64,000 nt of DNA from CAISIP01 sp031396205 (GTDB lineage: Bacteria; Pseudomonadota; Gammaproteobacteria; Burkholderiales; Burkholderiaceae_C), in contig JANNKH010000082.1 in NCBI GenBank assembly GCA_031396205.1, positions 4,402 through 68,401 on the forward strand, read 5' to 3'. The translations under genes and the position numbers were made by a program. This document shows, piece by piece, positions 43,909-52,001 of this stretch (the stretch's first letter is position 1; each line of letters starts with the position of its first letter). Below the pieces are notes generated by a model. It saw nothing but the letters and a program-made list of their open reading frames with translations. It was not told where the DNA came from and made no database searches.

Positions 43909-44694
43909 TTACAAGGTCGCAATGCGCTTCACCATTTCATCGGCAAATGCCATGTAGGCCTGCGCACCCTTGGACGACGGGTCGAACACCACGCCGGGCA
44001 GACCATAGCTGGGCGCCTCGGCGAGCCGAATATTGCGCGGAATCACGGTATTGAACACCTTCTCGGCAAAATGGGCCTTGAGTTGGTCGCTGACCTGCTG
44101 TTGCAACGTGATGCGTGGGTCGAACATGACCCGCAACAAGCCGATCACAGCAAGGTCCTTGTTCATGTTCGCCCGCACCTGCCGGATGGTGTTGACCAGA
44201 TCGGTCAGGCCCTCGAGCGCGAAATACTCGCATTGCATCGGCACAATCACGCCCTGGGCGCAACTCAGGCCGTTGAGTGTGAGCATCGACAGCGATGGCG
44301 GGCAGTCGATCAGGATGAAGTCGTATTCGGCCTCGACCTCCGCCAGCGCCGCCTTGAGCCGGCGCTCACGCCGCTCGACGCCCACCAGTTCGACCTCGGC
44401 GCCAGCCAGGTCCCGGTTGGCGCCCAAAATGGCGTACCCACAACCGGCCGCCTCCAGCTTCTCGCTGGTAACGCGGGCCTGCACCACACTGGTCGAACCC
44501 AGCAATACGTCGTAGACACTGTCCGTCAACTTGCGTTTGTCGACCCCCGACCCCATGGTGGCATTGCCTTGTGGGTCCAGGTCGACCATCAGCACCCGCT
44601 GGCCAAGCTTGGCCAGCCCTGCAGCCAGGTTCACCGTGGTCGTGGTCTTGCCGACGCCACCTTTTTGATTGGCAATACAAAAGATTCTGGCCAT
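43909..44694 (-). CDS. parA: Chromosome partitioning ATPase ParA
   Basis: A 261-residue ParA/Soj ATPase. The deviant Walker A KGGVGKTTTTVNLAAGL is at residues 11-27, followed by VDLDPQGNATMGSG near 38, and Walker B-type LIDCPPSLSMLTLN near 120. It has no N-terminal DNA-binding domain, so it is the chromosomal short type. It binds the nucleoid as an ATP dimer and is stimulated by ParB. ATG 44694 is chosen. It is followed by the small hydrolase and parB on the same strand. Confidence 0.96.
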   Translation of the reverse strand: MARIFCIANQKGGVGKTTTTVNLAAGLAKLGQRVLMVDLDPQGNATMGSGVDKRKLTDSVYDVLLGSTSVVQARVTSEKLEAAGCGYAILGANRDLAGAEVELVGVERRERRLKAALAEVEAEYDFILIDCPPSLSMLTLNGLSCAQGVIVPMQCEYFALEGLTDLVNTIRQVRANMNKDLAVIGLLRVMFDPRITLQQQVSDQLKAHFAEKVFNTVIPRNIRLAEAPSYGLPGVVFDPSSKGAQAYMAFADEMVKRIATL

Positions 44695-44730
44695 GCAGTC
44701 GGTCCTGTGGTCTGAGCGTGCGGGGCGGGC

Positions 44731-45345
44731 TTAATTGCTCACAGCCAGCTTGACGCCGAAACCGATCAGGAACAGACCTGCCAGTTTGTTCAGTACGCGC
44801 GATGCCAGCGGACTGGCCCGCATGCGCTCGGCCAGAAAATGGGTCATCAAGGTCATCGTCAGCCCGTAGGCCAAGGTCAGCACCGCGACCGTCACTGCCA
44901 TAACGCCAAAGGTCAGCACGCCCTTGTGCTGCGCCGGATCGACAAACAGGGGGAAAAAAGCCATGTAGAAAACAATCGCCTTGGGGTTGAGCATGGTGAT
45001 CAGGAAGGACTGGCGCACATACTGACCCGCGCGAATATGCAGCACCGGCTTGCCGCCGGCCTTGGCAAACAGCATGCGCAGACCAAGCCAGGCCAGATAG
45101 GCCGCGCCCAACCATTGCACTGCGTGAAAGGCGGCCGGGTATGTGGCCAACAATGCGGCAACACCGGCCACTGCCATCCACATCAGCACCTGGTCGCCAA
45201 CGATGACGCCCCAGGTCGCGGCCAGCCCGCCACGGATGCCGCCCTTGCTGGTCGAGGTGATCAGCGCCAGGTTGCCGGGCCCGGGAATCAGCAGGAAGAC
45301 GATGATGGCGATTACGAATGCGCCGTAGTCGGCAATGCCAGCCAT
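44731..45345 (-). CDS. LysE-family amino-acid exporter
   Basis: A 204-residue inner-membrane protein with five to six helices. The LysE/RhtB signature is clear: IVFLLIPGPGNLALITSTSK at the N-terminus, AAYLAWLGLRMLFA near 70 and QSFLITMLNPKAIVFYMAFF near 110. It is expected to export an amino acid or related metabolite using the proton gradient. ATG 45345 is used; a longer frame to 45387 adds a polar stretch foreign to the family. It sits between rsmG and parA, again matching the gene order I associate with Comamonadaceae. Confidence 0.9.
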   Translation of the reverse strand: MAGIADYGAFVIAIIVFLLIPGPGNLALITSTSKGGIRGGLAATWGVIVGDQVLMWMAVAGVAALLATYPAAFHAVQWLGAAYLAWLGLRMLFAKAGGKPVLHIRAGQYVRQSFLITMLNPKAIVFYMAFFPLFVDPAQHKGVLTFGVMAVTVAVLTLAYGLTMTLMTHFLAERMRASPLASRVLNKLAGLFLIGFGVKLAVSN

Positions 45346-45434
45346 GGGGAAATCCTTGAAGATGACTTTCGAGTTTACTGCCTTCACCCGTGGCGGACCG
45401 CACGCACGCGTATTGCGCCAGAGCCGCAGTCGCT

Positions 45435-46112
45435 TCAGGCAGCAGCCAAAACCGGTTCCAGCCAGACGATGCAGCGCTGGGCATCCAGACCGGGCACCAC
45501 CAGTTGTTCCACGTGAAACACCCGCACGGTCGGTGGGAGCGCAGCGATTTCATGGGCTGGATGCTGCCCTTTCATCGCCATCCAACAGCCGCCAGGCGCC
45601 AGCAGACTGGGCGTCCAACGGACAAAGTCTCCCAGTGCGGCAAAGGCGCGAGAACACACCAAGTCAAACGACCCAACAAGACTCTCGACCCGGGCATGCC
45701 GGGCATCGAGATGGGCGAGGCCCAATTCAACTGCCACCTGGCGCACAAACGCCACCTTCTTGGCGACCGTGTCGACACAGGTCACTTGTACATGGGGGCA
45801 GCAGATCGCGATGACGACGCCCGGCAAACCGCCACCGGAACCGACATCCAGCAGCCGGGCATCACCTGCTTTCCCGCGCCCGAGCAAAGTGCGTCGCAAC
45901 GGCTCAACAACCGCCAGGCTGTCCAGCAGATGCTGCACCAGCATGGCCTGCGGATCCCGTACAGCCGTCAGGTTGTAGACCCGATTCCACTTTTCCAGCA
46001 GCGCGAGGTAGTCCAGCAACAGCCGCAGCTGCCCATCGGACAGAACCAGGCCCAGAGCTGCGGCGCCATCGCGCAGCCCCTGTTTCAGCGATGCATCCGT
46101 CAGATCCGTCAA
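45435..46112 (-). CDS. rsmG: 16S rRNA (guanine527-N7)-methyltransferase RsmG
   Basis: A 225-residue RsmG (GidB). The family block LLEKWNRVYNLTAVRDP (about 38-54), LLDSLAVVEPL and the SAM motif RLLDVGSGGGLPGVVIAI (about 87) are intact, as is the later CSRAFAALGDFV. It methylates N7 of G527 in 16S rRNA. The start is TTG 46112, which overlaps the mnmG stop as TTGA, so the two are translationally coupled. A parS site is embedded in the coding sequence at 45505-45520. Confidence 0.94.
   Translation of the reverse strand: MTDLTDASLKQGLRDGAAALGLVLSDGQLRLLLDYLALLEKWNRVYNLTAVRDPQAMLVQHLLDSLAVVEPLRRTLLGRGKAGDARLLDVGSGGGLPGVVIAICCPHVQVTCVDTVAKKVAFVRQVAVELGLAHLDARHARVESLVGSFDLVCSRAFAALGDFVRWTPSLLAPGGCWMAMKGQHPAHEIAALPPTVRVFHVEQLVVPGLDAQRCIVWLEPVLAAA
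45505..45520. promoter_or_regulatory. parS partition site inside rsmG
   Basis: TGTTCCACGTGAAACA matches the bacterial parS consensus TGTTNCACGTGAAACA at every fixed position. It lies within the 3' part of rsmG, about 2.3 kb from the parB start and 0.8 kb from the parA start. ParB binding is expected from the known consensus. Confidence 0.93.
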
Positions 46113-48148
46113 ATGGGCACCTTGTCGCCAGCGTCTGCGTCAGCCGGCAGGTGCGATGGCGCAATACCTGGCAAGGCGGAACGATGCCTCTTCAAGTGCA
46201 CCAACAACAGGGATATCGATGCCGGCGTGATGCCGGAGATGCGCGAGGCCAGCCCCAGTGTGTGCGGTCGTTGCCGGTCAAGAATCTGCCGCGCCTCCAC
46301 GCTCAGCGCAGAAACCTGCAGGTAGTCGAGTTCCGGCGGCAGCACCAGGTTCTCATACGCTTCGGCCCGTTCGACTTCGCTTTTCTGCCGCTGGATATAG
46401 CCGCTGTAGCGCGCCGTGATCTCCACCTGCTCGATCACGGAGCGGCCAAACAATGCGTCTGCCAGCCGCTGACTTTGCTCGGCCGGGTGGACCCCCGCCG
46501 CATCGTCTGCCGGCCACTTCAGGTCCTGCGGCGCAAACTGGCCGCCGTTCAGCGACATCAGACTGCGGTAGGACACATCCGGGCGGCGCAACAATTCGGC
46601 CAGGCTGTATTCATGGTCGATCTCCTTGCCCAAAACCCGCACCGCCTCGGCCGGCTCGACGTTCCGGGGGTTGATCCAAATTGAGCGCAATCGCTCTGTT
46701 TCACGTGAAACAGCATCGCGCTTTCGGCAAAACGCGTCCCAGCGGGCGTCATCGACCAGACCCAGGCGGCGACCCGTCTCGGTCAAGCGCAGATCGGCGT
46801 TGTCCTCCCGCAACTGCAAGCGGAATTCGGCCCGGCTGGTGAACATGCGGTAGGGCTCGTTCACGCCCTTGGCGATCAGATCGTCGATCAAAACACCCAG
46901 GTAGGCCTCATCGCGGCGTGGCACCCAGGGCGCATCGCCCCGGCATGCCAATGCCGCATTGATGCCGGCAAACATGCCCTGGGCGGCAGCCTCCTCATAG
47001 CCGGTCGTGCCGTTGATCTGTCCGGCAAAGTACAGTCCTGCAATGGCCCGCGTCTCGAAACTGGTCTTGAGCGCACGCGGGTCGAAATAGTCATATTCGA
47101 TCGCATAGCCGGGCCGCAGGATATGTGCGTTCTCCAGACCTGCCATGGACCGCACCAGGTCGTACTGCACGTCGAACGGCAGGCTGGTCGAGATGCCGTT
47201 CGGGTAGACCTCGTGGGTCGTGAGACCCTCGGGCTCCAGGAAGATCTTGTGGCTGGTCTTGTCGGCGAACCGGTGGATCTTGTCTTCCACACTGGGGCAA
47301 TACCGCGGCCCGATGCCTTCGATCTGGCCGTTGAACATCGGGCTGCGATCCAGCCCGGAGCGGATGATGTCGTGGGTGCGCTCGTTGGTGTGCGTGATCC
47401 AGCACGCCATCTGCTGTGGATGCTGCGCCGCCGAGCCCATGAAGCTGAACACCGGCACCGGCCCGGCAGTCCCGCCCGGCATGCCGTCGCCCGGCTGCTC
47501 CAGGCAGCGGCTGAAATCGATGCTGCGGCCATCGAGCCGTGGCGGCGTCCCGGTCTTGAGCCGCCCCTGCGGCAGCTTCAACTCCTTGAGCCGGGCCGAC
47601 AGGCTCATCGCGGGCGGATCGCCCGCGCGGCCCGCCGCGTAGTTGTTCATGCCGACATGGATCTTGCCGTCCAGGAAAGTTCCCGCGGTCAACACCACCG
47701 TGCGGCCGCGAAACCGGATGCCGACCTGGGTCACCGCGCCCACTACCCGGTCGCCCTCCACCATCAGATCGTCCACGGCCTGCTGAAACAACCACAGGTT
47801 GGGCTGGTTCTCCAGCCGGCGCCGGATCGCCGCCTTGTACAGGATCCGGTCGGCCTGGGCACGGGTCGCACGCACCGCCGGTCCCTTGCTGGAATTGAGG
47901 ATGCGAAACTGAATACCCCCCTCATCGGTGGCCACTGCCATGGCGCCGCCCATGGCGTCGACCTCCTTGACCAGATGGCCCTTGCCAATGCCGCCGATCG
48001 AGGGGTTGCAACTCATCTGGCCCAGGGTCTCGATATTGTGGGTCAGCAGCAAGGTCTTGCTACCCATGCGCGCCGCGGCCAACGCCGCCTCAGTGCCGGC
48101 ATGTCCGCCGCCCACCACGATCACGTCGAATTCCTGTGGATACATCAT
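46109..48148 (-). CDS. mnmG: tRNA uridine-5-carboxymethylaminomethyl modification enzyme MnmG
   Basis: A 679-residue MnmG (GidA). The FAD-binding start VIVVGGGHAGTEAALAAARMG is at residues 10-30, NPSIGGIGKGHLVKEVDAMG near 51-70, and the conserved GRAGDPPAMSLSARLKEL and GTPPRLDGRSIDFS blocks follow. The C-terminal YSGYIQRQKSEVERAE helix binds MnmE. With MnmE it modifies wobble uridines in tRNA. The protein is somewhat longer than the E. coli enzyme, partly from a C-terminal tail after HLKRH. The ATG at 48148 overlaps the upstream PIN toxin stop by 4 bp and its own stop overlaps rsmG. It carries a parS site at 46697-46712. Confidence 0.96.
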   Translation of the reverse strand: MMYPQEFDVIVVGGGHAGTEAALAAARMGSKTLLLTHNIETLGQMSCNPSIGGIGKGHLVKEVDAMGGAMAVATDEGGIQFRILNSSKGPAVRATRAQADRILYKAAIRRRLENQPNLWLFQQAVDDLMVEGDRVVGAVTQVGIRFRGRTVVLTAGTFLDGKIHVGMNNYAAGRAGDPPAMSLSARLKELKLPQGRLKTGTPPRLDGRSIDFSRCLEQPGDGMPGGTAGPVPVFSFMGSAAQHPQQMACWITHTNERTHDIIRSGLDRSPMFNGQIEGIGPRYCPSVEDKIHRFADKTSHKIFLEPEGLTTHEVYPNGISTSLPFDVQYDLVRSMAGLENAHILRPGYAIEYDYFDPRALKTSFETRAIAGLYFAGQINGTTGYEEAAAQGMFAGINAALACRGDAPWVPRRDEAYLGVLIDDLIAKGVNEPYRMFTSRAEFRLQLREDNADLRLTETGRRLGLVDDARWDAFCRKRDAVSRETERLRSIWINPRNVEPAEAVRVLGKEIDHEYSLAELLRRPDVSYRSLMSLNGGQFAPQDLKWPADDAAGVHPAEQSQRLADALFGRSVIEQVEITARYSGYIQRQKSEVERAEAYENLVLPPELDYLQVSALSVEARQILDRQRPHTLGLASRISGITPASISLLLVHLKRHRSALPGIAPSHLPADADAGDKVPI
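46697..46712. promoter_or_regulatory. Perfect parS partition site inside mnmG
   Basis: TGTTTCACGTGAAACA is a perfect 16-bp palindrome identical to the classic parS sequence. It falls inside mnmG, 1.2 kb from the second site in rsmG and about 3.5 kb from parB. Its presence in coding sequence constrains the MnmG residues encoded there. Confidence 0.96.
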
Positions 48149-48681
48149 GCTGTCGTCACCTCATGCCGTGGTGCTTGCGTCGATTCGTCCAGGCATTGCA
48201 CCGACAACCCCAGTGACCGCGCTACCTGCGCCAGGCGCCGGTCCGCGGTCACGAACAGGTCCACATGCGCGGCCAAGGCGCTGCCGATATGCAGCGCTTC
48301 AGTGACCCTCAGCGACCCATGCTCCATGGCCGCGAACGCGAAACGCTCGACATGGTCGTCCAGCGGCACCCGCACCATGTCAGCCACATCGCGCTGCGCC
48401 GCCGCCCAGACCCGGTCGAACTCCGGCTGCGGCAGGCAGCCCTCGCGCTGGCGGCGCAACAACGCAGCCGCTACTTCACTCTGGCAATGCGCCGCCACCA
48501 GTAGGCCGTCCGCCTGCTCGAACAGCGCCAGCACACGCTCATGACCGGCTTCGGACGCATAGCGTTTGAGCAAGGCCGATGCATCGAGCATGACGCGGGT
48601 TCCGGCCTCCAGCGGCGGCACGGCGCCGGCCTCGGCCAGGGCCCGTTGCCGGCGCTCCATGGGCGTTGAGCGCGTTTTCAT
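48145..48681 (-). CDS. PIN-domain toxin (VapC-like)
   Basis: A 178-residue PIN-domain protein, a bit longer than typical VapC because of a polar 30-residue N-terminus. Putative metal-binding acids are Asp33 in VMLDASALLKRYASEAGHE, the glutamate of CQSEVAAALLR, and the aspartate of FVTADRRLAQVARSLGL, with LRVTEALHIGSALA between. PIN toxins cleave tRNA or rRNA and are held in check by the neighbouring antitoxin. ATG 48681 overlaps the antitoxin stop (ATGA), and its own stop overlaps the mnmG ATG (ATGA), so antitoxin, toxin and mnmG form a coupled run. Confidence 0.87.
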   Translation of the reverse strand: MKTRSTPMERRQRALAEAGAVPPLEAGTRVMLDASALLKRYASEAGHERVLALFEQADGLLVAAHCQSEVAAALLRRQREGCLPQPEFDRVWAAAQRDVADMVRVPLDDHVERFAFAAMEHGSLRVTEALHIGSALAAHVDLFVTADRRLAQVARSLGLSVQCLDESTQAPRHEVTTA

Positions 48682-48923
48682 GTGGACGCGCCTTCGTCGT
48701 GCTGCTCCGAGACCGCCTGCGACAGCGATACGCCGGGTGGCAATTGAACCGGAGCAAAAGCCCGCTTCCAGTTCGGCAATCGGCCAGTATCGGCATCGCG
48801 TACCGGAACCAGATCGGCCACCGGCTTGCCATGGCGCAGGATGCGCACGGCCTGCCCCTGCTGCACCTGATCCAGCACCGACGATGCATTGGCACGGAAC
48901 TCACTCAAAGGCATTTCCAGCAT
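48678..48923 (-). CDS. Phd/YefM-type antitoxin
   Basis: An 81-residue antitoxin with the family N-terminus MPLSEFRANASSVLDQVQQG, where the first strand and helix form the DNA-binding Phd fold, followed by AVRILRHGKPVADLVPV. The C-terminal part (NWKRAFAPVQLPPG) should wrap the toxin. I chose ATG 48923; an upstream TTG at 48932 would add three residues. The gene is preceded by a direct repeat of ATTTTGTAC that overlaps its start and is the likely autoregulatory operator. It overlaps the PIN toxin gene by 4 bp. Confidence 0.88.
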   Translation of the reverse strand: MLEMPLSEFRANASSVLDQVQQGQAVRILRHGKPVADLVPVRDADTGRLPNWKRAFAPVQLPPGVSLSQAVSEQHDEGAST

Positions 48924-48951
48924 TTTGTACAAATTTCCTATATTTTGTACA
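48922..48951. promoter_or_regulatory. Likely autoregulatory operator of the toxin-antitoxin pair
   Basis: ATTTTGTAC occurs at 48922-48930 and 48942-48950, each with a TGTACA palindrome (48926-48931 and 48946-48951) spaced 20 bp apart. It is an AT-rich patch in GC-rich DNA directly at the antitoxin start. Two-turn spacing of palindromes suits cooperative binding of antitoxin dimers. Because mnmG follows without a gap, this promoter may also feed mnmG. Confidence 0.65.
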
Positions 48952-49156
48952 TTTTAGCAGCGGTACGAGGCAGACCGCACGATCGGAAATTGGCCGACAT
49001 CCATGTGGTAACACTGCCCCGCTTGGGCCAGCTGTCAAAGACCGGCACATCCGCCCGGCCTGAGCCATCCCCCGTCTGCACGACCCGCGTTCGGACCAGC
49101 AGGCCGGCCGCCGCCAGGCGTCTGGGTCTGCTTGGCACCTGTGTTTCAATCAGGCC

Positions 49157-49741
49157 ATGAAACTACTCGTATTCGCGGGCAGCACCCGCCAGAACTCGCT
49201 CAACCGGCGCCTGGCCGCTGTCGCTGCCAGGGTGGCCGATGCGGCCGGCGCCGACGTCAGCCACATCGAACTGGCCGACTTCGATATACCGATGTACAAC
49301 GCCGACCTGGAAGCCAAGGGAACACCAACCGATGTGGTGCGGCTCAAGCAGTTGATGCATGAGCACCCGGCCTGGATCGTCTGCTCACCCGAGTACAACG
49401 GTTCGTACACGGCGCTGCTCAAGAACACGATCGACTGGGTGTCAAGCCCGATCAAGACTGATCCCGCATGGAGCGACGGGTTCAAGTCTTTCCGCGGCAA
49501 GGTGGTGGGCATGCTCAGCGCATCTAACGGCGCGCTGGGCGGGCTGCGCTCGCAGAGCCACCTGGCGCCATTGCTGCTCAACACCCAGTGCTGGCTGGCA
49601 CCCAAGGCGTACGCGCTCGGACGCGCCGCAGACGCCTTTGACACAAAGGGTGACCTGATCGACGAGGCGCATCGCAACAAGGTGCGCGGCGTCGTCGAGC
49701 AGGTATTGTGGGCGGCGCGCCGCCTGCAGGCCGACGCCTGA
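49157..49741 (+). CDS. NADPH-dependent FMN reductase family protein
   Basis: A 194-residue flavodoxin-like reductase. The FMN phosphate loop is LLVFAGSTRQNSLNRRL (residues 3-19), the mid motif IVCSPEYNGSYTALLKNTID (about 74-93) is the family signature, and GMLSASNGALGGLRSQSHL (about 118) lines the flavin. Family members reduce quinones, chromate or azo compounds using NAD(P)H. No metal-resistance genes are next to it, so a general quinone or FMN reductase role is the safest reading. It is divergent from the toxin-antitoxin operon. Confidence 0.9.
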   Translation: MKLLVFAGSTRQNSLNRRLAAVAARVADAAGADVSHIELADFDIPMYNADLEAKGTPTDVVRLKQLMHEHPAWIVCSPEYNGSYTALLKNTIDWVSSPIKTDPAWSDGFKSFRGKVVGMLSASNGALGGLRSQSHLAPLLLNTQCWLAPKAYALGRAADAFDTKGDLIDEAHRNKVRGVVEQVLWAARRLQADA

Positions 49742-49875
49742 CGTATCGCCGAGCCGATCCCTGCACGGTTTCCGGCGTTCGGCGCATCCGGCCTGCTTAG
49801 CCGAACGCACGCTTGCGCGGATGTCGCCGATGCAGCCGTGGCCCGTCCGGCCTTGTTCCATACTCGCGGTTTTCC

Positions 49876-50094
49876 ATGCCCAATCCCATTGCCATGCACA
49901 TCCCATCCCTGAAAGAAGTCGTCAGCGCCGACGAGTGGCAACTGCGGGTCGACCTGGCTGCCGGTTACCGGCTGGTCGCCGCCTACGGCATGAGCGACCT
50001 GGTGTTCACGCATATCGTTGGCCAGGGTTCGGCCCTGGCTTGGCCCGCGCTGCTGCGCAAACTGGAACGCATGGACCCCTGCTACAAGGATTGA
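49876..50094 (+). pseudogene. Class II aldolase/adducin family remnant with a large internal deletion
   Basis: The 72-residue frame begins like a full-length class II aldolase/adducin protein (IPSLKEVVSADEWQLRVDLA, AAYGMSDLVFTHI) and then jumps, after about 47 residues, to what looks like the family C-terminus (ALAWPALLRKLERMDPCYKD). About 190 residues of the usual ~260, including all zinc-binding histidines, are absent. The frame remains open, so it could be expressed as a short peptide, but it cannot be a working aldolase. I infer an internal deletion. Confidence 0.7.
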
Positions 50095-50246
50095 ATTTCG
50101 GCATAGACACGAAACCACATGGGATGCGAGCCTTACTAGCCTTTCTTTTTTGCAATAGCATGGACTCACTTTGCAAATAGTCCCTTACGCTGTTCGCTGA
50201 TTGCTACGCCGACGGAAGCTCCGGCAACCAGCGCCGACGCCCGGTA

Positions 50247-50800
50247 TCACCAGGGTGCCAATGGCCGCCCCAGCATGGCACCTCGGGTCAAGGTGACGGT
50301 CAATGCCTCCAGCGTACCGCCCACCACCAATGGCACGCCAACCGCCAGCGACGGGTGTGCGGACTCGCCGCCTGGCAGGCGACTTGGCGGCGGACGGGCC
50401 GTCGTTCTTGCCACGCGTCGCGGTCATCAACTGGTCAGTGCCTGGCTGCGGCAGATCGGCGCCACGCACAACCAGGCTGTCCGCCGCGATCCGACCCGTC
50501 AACAATGCACACAATTGCAGTCGCAGCGCAACCCGTGCCGTCGTCAGCGCGGGCCGGGTCCTGATTTCGACCCGGTCCAGCGTCACCGCCAGTACCGGTC
50601 AGCTATCCACATGCAGGCGGCCCAGCACGACCGGCACACCCAGGGCCGCCTGCGCCTGCACCCGGGCCCGGAAATTATCCGAACCGCCCCAGCGCTGCAG
50701 CAAGAGCAGGTTGGCGCCGATCGCGACGCCAAAGCCAACCAGGAACAGGAGCAGCCAACTTTGCCAACGCACCCTGCTGCGATTTTGCGCGCCAACCCGA
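50247..50800 (-). pseudogene. Broken AsmA-family gene fragment
   Basis: Read on the minus strand from about 50772 the sequence gives a membrane anchor (WLLLFLVGFGVAIGANLLLL) and an AsmA-like start (QAALGVPVVLGRLHVDS). An in-frame TGA follows at 50601-50599, and the same frame then resumes as PVLAVTLDRVEIRTRPALTT and RIAADSLVVRGADLPQ. Near 50400 the similarity moves to another frame (LAVGVPLVVGGTLEALTVTL) and stops at 50247. The nonsense codon, frameshift and lack of the large C-terminal part show a decayed gene. The intact protein would be an envelope protein of the AsmA/TamB type. Confidence 0.65.
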
Positions 50801-50857
50801 TCCGAGCCGCATCATCGTCGGCATTGCAATGCGGGGCTCTGGCCCCACGTCCTGCCG

Positions 50858-51967
50858 ATGACGTCCCTATTTGACCCCGTACAGGCCGGCAGCCTGCAGC
50901 TGGCCAACCGCATCGTGATGGCCCCGTTGACCCGCAACCGCGCGCCCGGCGCGATTCCCACGCCCTTGATGGCGACCTACTACCAACAGCGCGCCAGCGC
51001 CGGGTTGATCATCACCGAAGCCACCGCGATCAGCCATCAGGCCCAGGGTTACGCCGATGTGCCCGGCATCTGGAGCCCCGAACAGGTCGCCGGATGGCGC
51101 CAGATCACCGATGCGGTGCATGCCCAGGGCGGTAAAGTCGTTGTCCAGCTGTGGCATGTGGGGCGGGTCTCGCATGTCGACCTGCAACCCGGCGCCCAGG
51201 CGCCGGTCGCGCCGTCGGCCATCGCCGCGAAAACCAAGACGGTGCTGATACAGGACGGCGTTCCTGCCTTTGTGCCGACGTCCGCACCGCGCGCGTTGCG
51301 GCCAGACGAACTGCCCGGCATCGTCGCCGATTACCGGCATGCGGCACGCTGCGCCATCGAGGCCGGCTTCGACGGCGTGGAGGTGCATGGCGCCAACGGC
51401 TACCTGCTGGACCAGTTCCTTCGCAGCGGATCCAACCACCGCACGGACGCCTATGGCGGTTCGATCGAAAACCGCGCCAGGCTACTGGTCGAGGTGATGC
51501 AGGCCATCACCGACGCGATTGGCGGCGGACGGGTGGCCCTGCGCCTGTCTCCGGTCACACCGGCCAACGATGCCTTCGATCCGCAGCCACAACCCCTGTT
51601 CGAGCATGTAGTGCGCGCGCTGGGACCGATGGGTCTGGCCTACCTGCATCTGATCGAAGGATCCACCGGTGCGGCGCGCGACCATGTACAAGGGGACCGG
51701 CCATTCGACTATGCCGCCTTGCGCGCGCAGTACCGCGCTGCCGGTGGCACCGGCGCGTGGATGGTCAACAACGGTTATGACCGCACTCTGGCCGAGCAGT
51801 CGCTGGCCCAGGGCGCGGATCTGGTCGCCTTTGGCAAACCGTTCATCGCCAATCCGGACCTGCCGCGGCGGCTGCGCGATGGCGCCGAGCTGAACACGCC
51901 AGACCGCAGTACGTTTTACGGCGGCTCGGACAAGGGCTACACCGACTACCCGGCACTGGCCGCCTGA
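50858..51967 (+). CDS. Old yellow enzyme-type alkene reductase (NemA-like)
   Basis: A 369-residue FMN enzyme with a single TIM barrel. The start LFDPVQAGSLQLANRIVMAP is typical; later motifs include VVQLWHVGRVSH (about 100), the catalytic histidine and asparagine pair in DGVEVHGANGYLLDQFLRSG (about 175), and NHRTDAYGGSIENRARLL. The C-terminal LVAFGKPFIANPDLPRRL binds the FMN phosphate. It reduces activated alkenes, nitro esters or maleimide-type compounds with NADPH. ATG 50858 starts the family sequence; a longer frame back to 50303 runs through the broken AsmA region and is rejected. Confidence 0.93.
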   Translation: MTSLFDPVQAGSLQLANRIVMAPLTRNRAPGAIPTPLMATYYQQRASAGLIITEATAISHQAQGYADVPGIWSPEQVAGWRQITDAVHAQGGKVVVQLWHVGRVSHVDLQPGAQAPVAPSAIAAKTKTVLIQDGVPAFVPTSAPRALRPDELPGIVADYRHAARCAIEAGFDGVEVHGANGYLLDQFLRSGSNHRTDAYGGSIENRARLLVEVMQAITDAIGGGRVALRLSPVTPANDAFDPQPQPLFEHVVRALGPMGLAYLHLIEGSTGAARDHVQGDRPFDYAALRAQYRAAGGTGAWMVNNGYDRTLAEQSLAQGADLVAFGKPFIANPDLPRRLRDGAELNTPDRSTFYGGSDKGYTDYPALAA

Positions 51968-52001
51968 TGCCCCTTCGCGCCACGCAGATTGCGGCGCCGG
52001 G

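Noticed and set aside
50599..50607. Possible DnaA box (CTATCCACA)
   Set aside because: A single 8-of-9 match inside a pseudogene, with no cluster of boxes or AT-rich unwinding region nearby, so no origin is claimed.
50303..50857. N-terminal extension of the alkene reductase frame
   Set aside because: The region reads on the opposite strand as a broken AsmA gene and the reductase family starts at MTSLFDPVQ.
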